The notes beneath the pieces were generated by a model. It saw only the letters and a list, made by a program, of their open reading frames with translations. It was not told the DNA's origin and did not search any database. The translations under genes were made by a program, and so were the position numbers. A stretch of 64,000 nt of DNA from Dactylorhiza incarnata. Lineage: Eukaryota > Streptophyta > Magnoliopsida > Asparagales > Orchidaceae. The stretch is taken from assembly GCA_033032865.1 (NCBI GenBank), contig JAWHQI010000525.1:496001-560000 (forward strand), written 5' to 3'. Below, one piece after another: positions 43,937-55,023 of the stretch (positions are counted from its first letter, which is position 1; every line of letters starts with the position of its first letter).

Positions 43937-46900
43937 TGGTATCTGGACAGTGGATGCTCCATGCATATGACTGGAGCAAAATATTTGGTGAAAAATTTCA
44001 AGGCCAAGGAAGGGCCCAAGGTAATTTTTGGGAACTCCCACTCTGGTCAAACCAAAGGATATGATTTGCTCAGGATTGGAGAAATCTCCTTTTCTAAAGT
44101 AGCTTATGTTGAAGGTCTTCAACATAATCTGATTAGCATTAATCAGCTGTGTGATGGTGAATACAAAGTTGTATTCACTAAGTCTTTGTGTCATATAGTT
44201 AGCTCTAAGACTGATCAAACCGTTTTGACTGGTCTCAGAAAAGGTAAGGTATATGTTGTAGACTTTGAGTACACAAAGTCTGAGATCTGCTTATTTAACT
44301 CCCAGTTAGAAAATAGTGAGCGGTGGCATAGGAGACTTAGTCACCTTAACTTTAAGACCATAGCTAAACTCTCCAAACTCAACCTAGTCAGGGGTTTACC
44401 AACTGGTAAATTCAATAAATACCACCCCTGTAGAGCCTGCCAACTAGGTAAGCAGATCAAAGCTTCATTCAAACCAATTGGTAAGAATGATTCTCCTAGA
44501 ATCCTTTTCCTGTTGCACATGGACCTGTTTGTCCCTATCTCCACTCAAAGCTTAGCAGGAAATCCTACACCTTAGTCATTGTTGATGATTTCTCTAGGTT
44601 CAGCTGAGTGTTCTTTCTAAAAGCTAAGTCAGACACCTTCAAGATCCTATGAAGATTCATCAGACAGATTCAATCTGAACTCAACACACAGGTAGCTGTG
44701 ATCAGAAGTGATCATGACACTGAGTTTGAGAATTAGTTAATATATAAATTCTGGGAGGATGAAGGTATCAGGCAAAGCTTTTCAACTCCTAGAACCCCCC
44801 AACAAAATGGGGTGGCTGAAAGAAAAAATAGAACCCTAATTGAATCAGGAAGGACATTATAAGCTGAATCTAAGTTGCCAAAGTCCTTCTGGGCTGAGGA
44901 AGTAAATACTGCAAATTATGTTTTGAATAGGAGTCTCATCCACAAGACTAAGTTGAAGACTCCTTATGAGTTGTTGAAGGGAAATGCACCTATAGTCACT
45001 TATTTTAGAATTTTTGGGTGTACTTGCTTTATCCTCAACAATGGGAAAAGCCATCTTGCCAAATTTGAGAAGAAGGCTGATTATGGGATATTCTTAGGAT
45101 ATTCCTCATCAAGCAATGCCTATAGGTGCTTCAATAAAAGCTCCCTCAAAATTGAGGAGTCTATGCATGAGGTCTTTGATGAAACTAACATGGTTTACAA
45201 GGGGAAGGAAACTTCCACTAGTTCTATTCTGCAGGAAGAAGACCCACTAGCAGAACAAGTTGAAAGGATGAGCATAGTGGACCATCCATCTATGTGTTAA
45301 GAAAAAGGACAACATGATATTGACACTAACTCTGGTGAGGACTCTGTAACAGATGAAGAGGAAATAGCAGGACCTGGACTACCAGTCACAGACATTATTC
45401 CAGTATATGAGGCTGAAGTTCCCACTGGCACTGAGCAAGTGATAGCTTAGGAAGAAGAGCAGATCCTAGATCACTCAACAAGATCCAGGATGACTCAAAA
45501 AGATCATCCTCCAACTCAAGTAATAGGAAACTTGACAGTAGGAGTCAAAAATAAGGAACTAACTTACAAGTGAGACAATGTTGCAGTGCTTCCTGTCACA
45601 ATATGAACTACAAAACTTTGAAGAAGTAGAAAGTGACCCTCACTGGATATCTTCTATGCAAGAGGAACTGACCTAGTTTGAAAGAAACAAGGTCTGGACT
45701 TTGGTTGAAAGACCAAAAAATTACCCAGTGATTGGCACCATGTGGGTGTTCAAAAATAAAATGGACTCAACTGGGGTCATAATCAGAAACAAGGCTAGGC
45801 TTATGGACCAAGGGTACAAGCAAGAGGAAGGCATTGACTTCAACCAAACATTTGCCCCAGTAGCAAGGCTGGAGGCAATCAGAATGTTCTTGGCATGTGC
45901 TGCCCACATGAAGTTCAAGGTATACCAGATGGATGTTAAGAGTGCATTTCTCAATGGGAAACTACAAGAAGAGGTGTATGTGGAGCAGCCACCAGATTTT
46001 GTCAATCCTACTTTTCCCTCTTCTATATATAGATTAGATAAAGCACTATATGGTCTAAAGCAAGCTCCAAGAGCTTGGTATGAGACCTTATCCACCTTTC
46101 TCCTGAAACACAAATTCGAAAGAGGAAAGGTGGAAAAAACCCTTTTCATAAGAGCACATAAGAATCAGCTACTACTTGTGCAAATATATGTAGATGATAT
46201 TATATTTGGATCCACAGATCAATCTTTATGCAAAAGGTTTGCTTACCTAATGCAGTCAAGATTTGAGATGAGTAGCATGGGGGAATTATCCTATTTCCTT
46301 AGTCTCCAAGTTAGACAAAATCCATATGGCATTTTCATATCCCAATCCAAATATACCAGCGAACTCATTAAAAGGTTTGGGATGGAGAATGCATCTGTTA
46401 TGAAAACCCCCATGGCTACTAATGCTGTTTTAGATAGAAATGAACAAGGTAAGTCATTTGATCAGAAGACTTACAGAGTAGCCATTGTCTCTCTTCTCTA
46501 CCTAACAGCTAACAGACTTGATATAATGTTTGCTACCTGTATTTGTGCAAGATTTCAGGTTGACCCAAAGGAATCACACATGAGTTCTGTCAAAAGAATT
46601 CTCAAATATCTGAAGGGTACTCCTGAGCTTGGCTTATGGTATCCAGCTGAATTTGGATTTGAATTGATTGGATATTCAGGAACTTGTCAGTTTCTGGGTG
46701 CTAGACTGATATCATGGTTTAGCAAGAAGCAAGCGACAGTCTCCACTTCTACAGCTGAAGCTGAGTATATAGCTGCAGGAAGCTGCTGTTTACAAATTTG
46801 GTGGATGCAAAATCAGTTGTTAGACTACAACTTTTCCCTTGTCAATTCAATAATCTATTGTGACAGCTCTAGTGCAATTTCAATTGCTTCCAATCCTGTT

Positions 46901-47087
46901 CTCCACATCAGAACTAAGCACATAGAGATAAGATACCACTTTCTCAGAGTCAATGTAGAGAAGGGTAAGATCAACCTTCAATACATATCTACTGACACTT
47001 AAAGGGCTGACATCTTCACTAATCCTCTTGATGAAAGTAAGCATAAGTTCTTCATCAATGCACTGGGAATGCTTGATGGAGCTTTGT
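43937..47087 (+). pseudogene. Pol of element E: protease, integrase, RT and RNase H
   Basis: Protease WYLDSGCSMHMTG is at 43937-43975, then the GAG-pre-integrase RWHRRLSHLNF. Integrase keeps HMDLF, IRSDHDTEFEN and PQQNGVAERK (D, D, E), but stops and a shift fall between about 44575 and 44865. RT is a 433-codon open frame (45701-47002) with [22 protein letters not shown] and YVDD at 46187-46198. RNase H lacks the YSDADYAG-type segment: the text goes from LIGYS straight to GTCQFLG near 46676, removing the first catalytic Asp by an in-frame deletion. STAEAEY and [11 protein letters not shown] remain. A TAA at about 47000 precedes RADIFTNPL. Confidence 0.9.
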
Positions 47088-47589
47088 AGGCCCCCTTTTA
47101 TTATGTATAAAGATCTATTTTCTATAGAAAATTATTGCTCAGAAAACAGCAAAAATCTTAAAGAAAATCATAACTGTTTCATCAAAGCTGCGTCGAATTC
47201 AAATCAACGTACCATCGACTTCTACTCGACGCCAGCTTCGAGAGGTCTCTGGGATGGATCCTTCGAATACCACTCGACGTAATGTCGAATACTTGTCGAC
47301 ACTTACGTCGACATCATCATCGATGACTATATTTTGAAGCCACGTCGAGATCAACTCGATGCTCCGTCGATTTGATAGATCGTGCGCATTGACATATTTT
47401 GGCGCGCTGAATTCCGCTCTTCTCGACGTTGCTTTGAATAAAACACTAAGTTGCGATGATTCATCTACTCAAAGCAAATTTTGCGTTTAGTTCCATTGTG
47501 CTTTTCGAATTCTCTCCCTCCTGCTCTCTTCCTTCGTCCCTCTTTTCATCTATTTTCTTTATTTTAGTGCAGGTTCTCGTAGCATACCA

Positions 47590-49080
47590 ATGGCATCTAC
47601 GTCAATTTAGTAAGATATTATTGAGGTCGTCGATCTTTCCCTTGAGACTATGTTATCCAAGTTTGGCTCACTTTATCTTGACTTCTCAACGAATTGTTGT
47701 CGCAAACTACGCCGCCAACACAAAAGGTTGCAAGACCTTACATCTGAACTCACATCTTTTGATAGGGAAGTGTGATTGGCAGCCGTGCCTGCTGAAGTCT
47801 TTATATCTTTCTTCAATGATATAAAGCAGGGGGAGAATTGTACCAGCAGGCAGCAACCTCTTCAAGATTCTGTCTACACAACATCAATCCTTCTCTCCTT
47901 CATCACTGAAGGAGAGACAGCTGTATCATCTAAACTACAGCTTTCAGATACAGCCATTCAGGGGGAGTCATCTTCTCCAAGAGTCTTGCCCTTTGCTCAG
48001 GGGGGCATCAACTCAGGGGGAGATCCCTCTAATTTCAGATGATCAGGCCTACCTCAAGTCTCTACAAGAAGTTCATGAAGACACTGTACCATCTATCCCT
48101 GATCCTCTTTCTTTCAGAGTGTCCTCTGAAGATTCATCCACAACACTCTCTCTAGTCAAGATGGCTGGTCAAGATCTTGTTTCACCTGATCCAGCACCAG
48201 CTCAACCAATACCTCTAGTTCAACTTCCATCTTTAGCTCAGGTTTCACCTGCTCCAATTCACCAACCCATTCTTCCAACACCTGTTTTCAGGGGAAGACC
48301 TCCATATAGAGGTGGAGGAAGTGGAAGAGGAAGAGGAAGTGGAAGAGGAAGATTGGCTGTTTGGGAAAGGTACACAAAAGAACAGAGGAAGGAGTATAGG
48401 AAAGATAAATCCTATTACAGAATATATGAAAGGATTGAATTTCATGATAACACAATGAAAACTTACAATGATCCAAAGCTTTATGAAGCTCTAGAGGACA
48501 TTGGTGGTAGAGAGAGATATGAATATGAAGAAGTTCAGAAAGAAATTGAAGATAAGAAGAGGAGGTTCATTGATATTCTAAAAAGGAGAAAAGAGGTTGT
48601 TGAGAAAGAGGAATTGGCCAAAGTAATTCCAATAAAATCTGCTCATTTTGATCATACAATGTATACTACAAAGAATCCCCAAGACATAATGTTAGAAGGA
48701 GTAGGGAAACTCCACATGGGATGTGTTGGGTGCAATCCAAAGGATGCAGTACAACTTTCCCAGAAAAGAAAGAAAAGAGAAAAGTCACCTGAAGAGGAGA
48801 TAGAGAAAAAAAAGATCATGTTTACAAAAGCCTCAAGTTCGTTTGCGCTGCGCGTTCCCGCTGGAAGGAACAAGCAACTGTTGATGAATCACAAGCAATG
48901 GCTGTTGAATTAAATCCTGACAAAGGACCTGAATCAGATGATCTAAATCTAGAAGTCATAAATCTGTTGACAGCCAAAGTCTTTGGTCTTGGTTTCACAC
49001 TCAAGGATGTTCATCCTAATACTGAAATGGACCTGGAAAAACTGTTCAAAGGCCATGAAAGAATACAAAAGAACCTATAA
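47590..49080 (+). pseudogene. Extra ORF after pol in element E (position of the Sirevirus env-like gene)
   Basis: About 490 codons from MASTSI, with early TAG/TAA, a TGA near 47776 and two frame changes (near 48000 and 48880). Text: DIIEVVDLSLETMLSKFGSL, then Gln/Ser-rich, then Pro-rich (PVFRGRPPYRGGGSGRGRG), an RGG-box-like stretch at about 48283-48353. A charged coiled-coil region follows (YEYEEVQKEIEDKKRRFIDIL), then KVFGLGFTLKDVHPNTEMDLEKLF. I see no signal peptide, furin-like site or membrane segment, so it does not look like an envelope. The RGG stretch suggests RNA binding. CAGGGGGAG blocks within it resemble polypurine tracts. Confidence 0.6.
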
Positions 49081-49338
49081 AAAGCCACCTCTGCAAACTT
49101 CAGATATGTGGAATGGAAATACAGGAGGGTATTTGAGGACTTGTTCATCTTTCTCAAGGAAAGGAAGTGATACTCTTTTTTTGGGTAATCTATGATAAAC
49201 TTTTGTTGATCATTAATCAGATACCTTCTCTATTTATCAGCTCATCTGCCTTATTCTGTGATCATATTGTATTGTATGTTTGTTTATGCAAAAACTGTGT
49301 AAAATCACTTTGAACAAATTGTTAAATTTGTTAAGATA

Positions 49339-49351
49339 AATAGGAGGAGAT
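49339..49351 (+). other. Polypurine tract of element E
   Basis: AAATAGGAGGAGAT-type purine run ending at the 3' LTR start TGTTGGGAAAAACC (49352). Confidence 0.75.
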
Positions 49352-50759
49352 TGTTGGGAAAAACCCCTTTGATTTAACTTAACAAATTACCTAAAAAGTG
49401 ATTTTATCTCTTAGGATTGAGTTACCCATTGTATAGTGAGGGTAATCTGGTCATTAGATGTCTTAGGATGTCATACTCAACCTAGGGTGTCAAGGACAGT
49501 TCAAGAGAAGCATAATTTGGACAAAGTTAACATTTGCGTCGAATAGAATTCGACGCAACGTCAAGTTATTGTCGACGCTACTCTGACTAGAAGTCCAAGT
49601 TGTTCACCCTTCTGTCGAAGTAATTCAAGTCGACATTACATAAAATAGATATCGATGTAGAGGCCATGGACCTGTCGAAGTACTTTGAGAAGTCGACACA
49701 GTTTCTACTTTAACTCGGCGCAGAAGGAAGTATCAGTCGAAGCCATTTAAAGTCGACGCAACGTCGACTTTATCTCGACGCAGATAATGAAGTTCAGAGT
49801 AATGTCATCAACTCGACAGTTTTGTCGATAAGGTATCGACGCAATGTCGACTAGCATAGTTCAATCAGAGCAAGGATGAATTCGAAGCAGCTCCTACAAG
49901 AAGTCGAAGGTGTATCGATAAGAGAGGAAGAGAACTCGACGCTACGTCGAATACAGTCTGAAAAGGGAAACCTTTTCAGCAGTCATTTTGGACCATCTCT
50001 CATGGACCACGTCACTCAAGACCGTTCTCCAACGGCTCATTAATTGCCTCAAATAGAAAGAATAACTAAAAGAGGACAAAAAGCTTTCTTGGAAACATGC
50101 TTAATGTTGGTGAACGGGTCGGGAATTAAAGAAGGAAAGAAAGAGATTGTCCAGAGCATAATACCTTTTCAGTTCTTACTAGAAAGGGAAACAAATTCAA
50201 ATCTAAAGGGGGACAATTAAAGGCAAGAGAAGAAAGAGAAGCGCAGAGCATTCATCACAATCGGCTATACTGTTCTATTAGAGTTTTTCCTTTTCTTCTT
50301 CTTCCTCTCTCAGGAACCCTTATAGAGAACATACAGAGAAGAAATAACTTCTACTCTCCCCCTCTCTTAGAACAGAACAGAATAAGGCTGCTCATCATCA
50401 CAATCTTATAGCAGCCAAAAGTTCAATAAGAAAGTAGTAACAGAAAGGATCTGACATTCATAAGCTCCTGCAATACAACACTATCATAAGCAAGAGTTAA
50501 TCAAGAGCAGATCCCGTGAGAGATTCAAGAAGCTGTTCTCCATACATCCTTCATAAGAATTTTGAAAACAAAATTCTTACTCTTCTCCCCTTCTTCCTTT
50601 CTCCTTCTCATTCCCAACTGTACAGAGTTTTGAGAATCCCTCTTCCAAAGGATTCAGTGGTTCGGGATCTCCTTATCAAAAGATCTGGCGGTTCAAGATC
50701 TCCTTATAAATAGATCTGGTGGTTCATGATCTCCTTGTCAAAAGATTAGTGGTTCTATG
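49352..50759 (+). repeat. 3' LTR of element E, truncated by F
   Basis: Colinear with 33480-34885 of the 5' LTR, including the palindrome cluster and most of the hairpin array. It stops inside the fourth-to-fifth hairpin, where element F starts at 50760. The remaining 320 bp or so should lie beyond F, outside the window. Confidence 0.92.
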
Positions 50760-53623
50760 TGTAACGTCCCAGTTCGAACTAGACCCCTCGGGTGACACGG
50801 GTCACTTAGAGATGCTCGGACCAGGTGGGATCTGAAGATCCTAATAGACCATGTTAAAAGGGCTTTAATTTATATAAGATAGCAAATACTTAATTTGAAT
50901 TATATCATAAATTTTGAAGGGCTGCATTCGACGAACTCCTGAAGCCGCATTCGATGAACTCCTGAAGCTGCGTTCGACGAACTCCTGAAGCTGCATTCGA
51001 CGAACTCCTGAAGCTGCGTTCGACGAACTCTTGAAGCTGCGTTTGCTGAACGATTAAGAAGCTGCGTTCGACGAACGATTAGGAAGCTGCGTAAGCCGAA
51101 TGATTAGGAAGCTGCATTCGACGAACAATTAGGAAGCTGCGTTCGCCGAACATTTAGGAAGCTGCATTCGCTGAATGATTAGTAAGCTGCGTTCAACGAA
51201 CGAGTAGGAAGATGCGTTTGACGAAATTGTGCCGTTCGACGCTCGATGAAGTTATAGCGTTCGACGAAAGTTGTAGCGTTCGGCGAAAGTGCTGTTCCCG
51301 TTCGACGAAAGTGTTATAGTGTAGGATCCGAGCAATTTTTCTGCCTTCGTCCAGTAAAGCTTAAATCCTTATCTTTAGGCAGTAGTGGAGTCGATGTCCA
51401 ATAGGGGCTGACACCAAATCTTGGGGTTCCAACACATGGCATTGGAAGTTGGGTTGTCCATAATGCCAGTAATGCAATTCTAATCCCCCTACTCTCTCTT
51501 CTCTTTTAAAGTAAAAGGGTTGCTGGTCAGATTACCCTATTCATCTTCTACTTCTTCTCCACCTTCTTCTTCTCTTCATCTTCTTCCTCCCACCTTAAGG
51601 TTTTAACTTAAGGTTCTTGAAGGAGCAAGCTTGGAGAAGGATTTGGAGCTTGGCCGACCACCACCCCGCTGCCATGAAGACGAGCTTGAACCATGGCTGG
51701 AAATTAAGGTGACTTTCGACCCCTCTCCCTTGGTGCTAGATCGTAGAGAAAAATTAGGAGAGGTGTTGAGCTCAAAAGAGCTTGGCTTGTGAGTTCATGG
51801 AGTTTCCTAGGAAAAGACCAAATCAGATCTTTCTTTTTAAGGCACCGATGGCCGCAAAAGTTCCTTCAATCACTTCTTCTCTCCAAAAGGGAGAGATAGG
51901 ATTTGGTTTCGTTGAAATCCATAGTCTATGGAGGGAGTATTGGATGAGAGAAGTTGTAATGACCTAACCTTTCTTTTTGGGGAAGATGATGAAAAGTCCC
52001 CTGTTATGTAGGATTTTATATTATTTATTATGTGGAAAAGACGATGAGTGATTCTCTGTTAAAAACCCCATGTTAATTAGGGTTGTTAATTATATAATTG
52101 TGTGATTAAAATAATGATAGCCCTTACTAAAGAAGTTTTCAAATTATATCATTGCACTTGGTTGTTAAGGGAAAAAATTGTGCGCAGCTGGGTTCGAGCC
52201 AATTTTTAGGCTTGATCCCACTGGAATTAGACCTCGGGCTCCACATGGAAGTTTTAGCCCTTGGAAAGAGCTTTCCGACGATAGGTTATCCATTTTCTTG
52301 AGTGACCTATAGCTCCCTACAAGTCCAGTCGAGTGGACTGCCCAGAAAGCTGGGAGGTGTTAAGTGCGTGCTATTTTGCTGTCCAGATTTTTTCAGTTGA
52401 CTTCAGAGCACATTTTAGATAGGACCCGCTTGGATCTAGGTTTAGGACTCAAGATAAATGTTGTAGCCCTTGATGTTAGCTTTCCAAAATGTGGTGGATC
52501 ATAATTTTTGGACATCTATAGCACCCAGAAATCCAGTTTTAGTAAACTGTGTCATAACACTTCCGATCTCAGTATTTTGTGGATTTCTCTTAATATATTG
52601 GTTGGATGCTCATGAAAAATTGGTGGAGACATAGGTGATAACAATATGTAGATCCCTATTGAATTTCATAATTTTTGGATAAGTAGTACTAAAGATATTG
52701 CTGTTTCGTTTGATAATTTGAAGGTGATTTAAATGATGAATGTGAAGCCCGATTGTGCCAAAATTTCGTATGAATCATGTACATGCTAGTATTGACCTGT
52801 GATAATGATTTAAGATTTATATCTGTTGAGATGACTCCTTAAATGAACCTTCAATTGTTAGTTTTAGGTGGAACCATAAACAAGGCATGTGTAGTTGATG
52901 GTGAGAATAAATAACATTGATTATGGGCGATGTCTAAATGTTTAGCAATGTGTATAATGATCATATAATGGTAGAGCACCGTAAATACGTATTGGTGGTA
53001 ATGATTCCGGCATTAATGATGACTTATGGTGGAAGTTTCGGTGGATTTGGTATAGGGTAGGCGTGACCGAATGATGCTTATGAAGTTAATTGTGATCAAG
53101 GCTGGTTATGAATCGAGCTCAAGGATAGGGATGGTTAATGTGTACGGCCAGATTGGTATAGTGAACTCGAACATAGAATTACGCGCACAAGTAGTCCTAT
53201 AGGATCAAAGATAGTAATTCCCTTATATACCCATGCCACTGCAAGAGAGTTATGACAACTCCGTATGTGAAGCAGTGATGGTTGGTGAGGCTTCTAGGGT
53301 ATGGTTATATCCTGAGAGGTGAAGGACCCGGTTGGTAGGTCCTTGGATGCTAATTAGCATCGACACTGATTGTATGAGGAGAAATGGAATAAGGCTCCTT
53401 ACGCGAGTCCTTGGGTAGATAGCATGGGTGGTGCATGGGAATATCATGAATGTGCATGGTTTACACATGGTGGTGTGATGATCCTAGGTGGAGGATTACT
53501 TGTGGCGGGTCTACGGGCTTGCTAGTCGTGTCACCGATAGAAGCTAGCAGTTAGACTCTAGACCGGTTGGGACGGACTCTTGGTGCTCACTTCCCAAGGA
53601 CCCCTTCCGTGTTATGAAGGCTC
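50760..53623 (+). repeat. Element F: long LTR, left part (probable Gypsy)
   Basis: TGTAACGTCCCAGTTCG begins exactly where the LTR of E breaks, so it is an insertion. TGTAACG-type starts and LTRs over 3 kb are common in Del/Tekay Gypsy elements; that name is inference. It contains a 23-25-bp tandem repeat at 50921-51200 (GCTGCRTTCGACGAAC...), pyrimidine-rich CTTCTTC sequence near 51540-51600, and a long AT-rich body without supported ORFs. Element B splits it at 53623 (TSD GGCTC/GACTC); it continues at 63454. Confidence 0.65.
50921..51310 (+). repeat. 23-25-bp tandem repeat carrying TTCGACGAA in element F
   Basis: Units start at 50921, 50944, 50967 and 50990 (period 23, GCTGCATTCGACGAACTCCTGAA). 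They then change to a 25-bp form ending CGATTAGGAA from about 51056, with about 13 units in all. Looser TTCGACGAAA words follow to 51310. The TTCGACGAA core is kept better than the rest of the unit. Confidence 0.85.
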
Positions 53624-55023
53624 TGTTGGATCGATTGGCGCCCTTAGAGGGGGGGGGGGGGGTGGGTGAATAAGGGAATAAAATTCTTCATAAATTTTTA
53701 GAAAATTTACTTAATTGTTTAGAGAAAATTAGAATGAAATAACAATTTAACTTAAAGGAGGAAACAATTGTAATTTGCAATTTTATAAATTATGCCAAAT
53801 GATAGAAATCAAGTAAACACAAAAAGAGACATGATTATATTAGATAAAAAGTGTTTACATAAATTTGATTTCAATATCGCTAGAAATCGGAGGCGTACAA
53901 GGTAAGACAATTTTTCCTTTTCTATACCGACTTGTATCCCCACAAACCGGCTGGCTTTAGCCTATCCTTCCCCGGATATGGACTCAAGCCGCTCTAGCCA
54001 ATCCTTCCCCGGATATGGCCTCGAGCACCCCTAGATCTAATCACCTAGACCTAGTCACCAACACAAGGCGAATTCCTCCCTAAGTCCTACCCAGACCAAG
54101 TCGCCAACACAAGGCGAATTCTCTAAACGGTTACAAAAAGGTATGGAATGAAAATAAAGATAACAATCATAAAACTCCCTACATGAGATCTTCTGAAGTC
54201 AGAGATGAAGGATCGCTGTAGTTTGAGCGAGGTCGAAGCGATCATCCTTCAGATGTTGTGTGATTTAGTCCCTCCAGAATTTTCCTTAAGCTTTTTGTGG
54301 GAGATCCAACATAACAACAATGGAGTTTTGGCATAAGTATATCTCTGGAAGCTCTCTCAGCTTTCTGGAAATAATGCTTCAATAATCCTTCCAGCCACGA
54401 GCTAAAATGAAATCAATCTTTAAATAATCACTAGAGCTAACGCGTGGCGTTAAGGTTAACGCCAGCATTAGAGAACGTGTACGGCAGTTGCTGAGATCGT
54501 GTATAGCGTTGGGAGTGTGACAGAACAAAATTTTGTCGAACGAGACTAATTTCGTCGAACGCGCCTTCGTCGAACGGAACCCATTTCGTCAACCGCAACA
54601 ATCAGAATCGTGCAAACCGCCATGATCATGGCAGATTCAAGTTCGTCGAACGGAATCAATTTCGTCGAACAGAACTCCAAGTTCGTCGAACGTAGCTTGC
54701 CGAGCGCAATTTCGTCGAGCGCAGGCAATTTCGTCGAACGGAACTCTAAGTTAATCGAACGCTCCAATTCATCGAGCACAGTTCAGTTTAGATTTCGTCG
54801 AACGCAGTCTCAGCGGTTTCCTTCTCAGCGGTTGTTAACGCTGGGCGTTAACACCTAACGCGAGCATTAACACACTTTCTAGAGAGTCATCTCCAATCTA
54901 TTTTCTACCTGTGGAGTATTACACCTATAATTCCTGCATACTCTAAATACACAACAAGCAAGATCAAATACAAATTTGGATTTGTTATTCTCAATCAAAA
55001 GGATGTGACACACATGTCCAACA
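53624..55023 (-). repeat. 3' LTR of element B (minus orientation)
   Basis: 1400 bp, TGTTGGATCGATTGG to CATGTCCAACA. It carries G14 at 53649, inverted repeat TGGCGTTAA-GG-TTAACGCCA at 54445-54464, TTCGTCGAAC words at 54535-54800, CTCAGCGG at 54818-54838 and a second TTAACGC cluster at 54834-54872. Confidence 0.93.

Larger units (their letters stand above)
33480..50759 (+). mobile_element. Element E: Sirevirus-like Ty1/Copia element, 3' LTR cut by element F
   Basis: 5' LTR 33480-35207, initiator-Met primer site, gag (split by G), coiled-coil extension, protease, integrase, RT and RNase H, an extra ORF, a polypurine tract and the first 1408 bp of the 3' LTR. The left flank is CAAAC (33475-33479); the right TSD lies outside the window. 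The long Gag extension, the extra ORF after pol and the repeated polypurine tracts fit Sireviruses. Many stops and shifts show an old, dead copy. Confidence 0.92.

Noticed and set aside
47993..48913. Calling the extra ORF of E a true envelope gene
   Set aside because: I see no signal peptide, cleavage site or membrane segment; position alone does not justify the name.
51782..51967. Possible host exon in the long F LTR near ATGGCTTG/GGAGTTTCC text
   Set aside because: Only 61 codons, no splice partners, and it lies inside a continuous LTR body.
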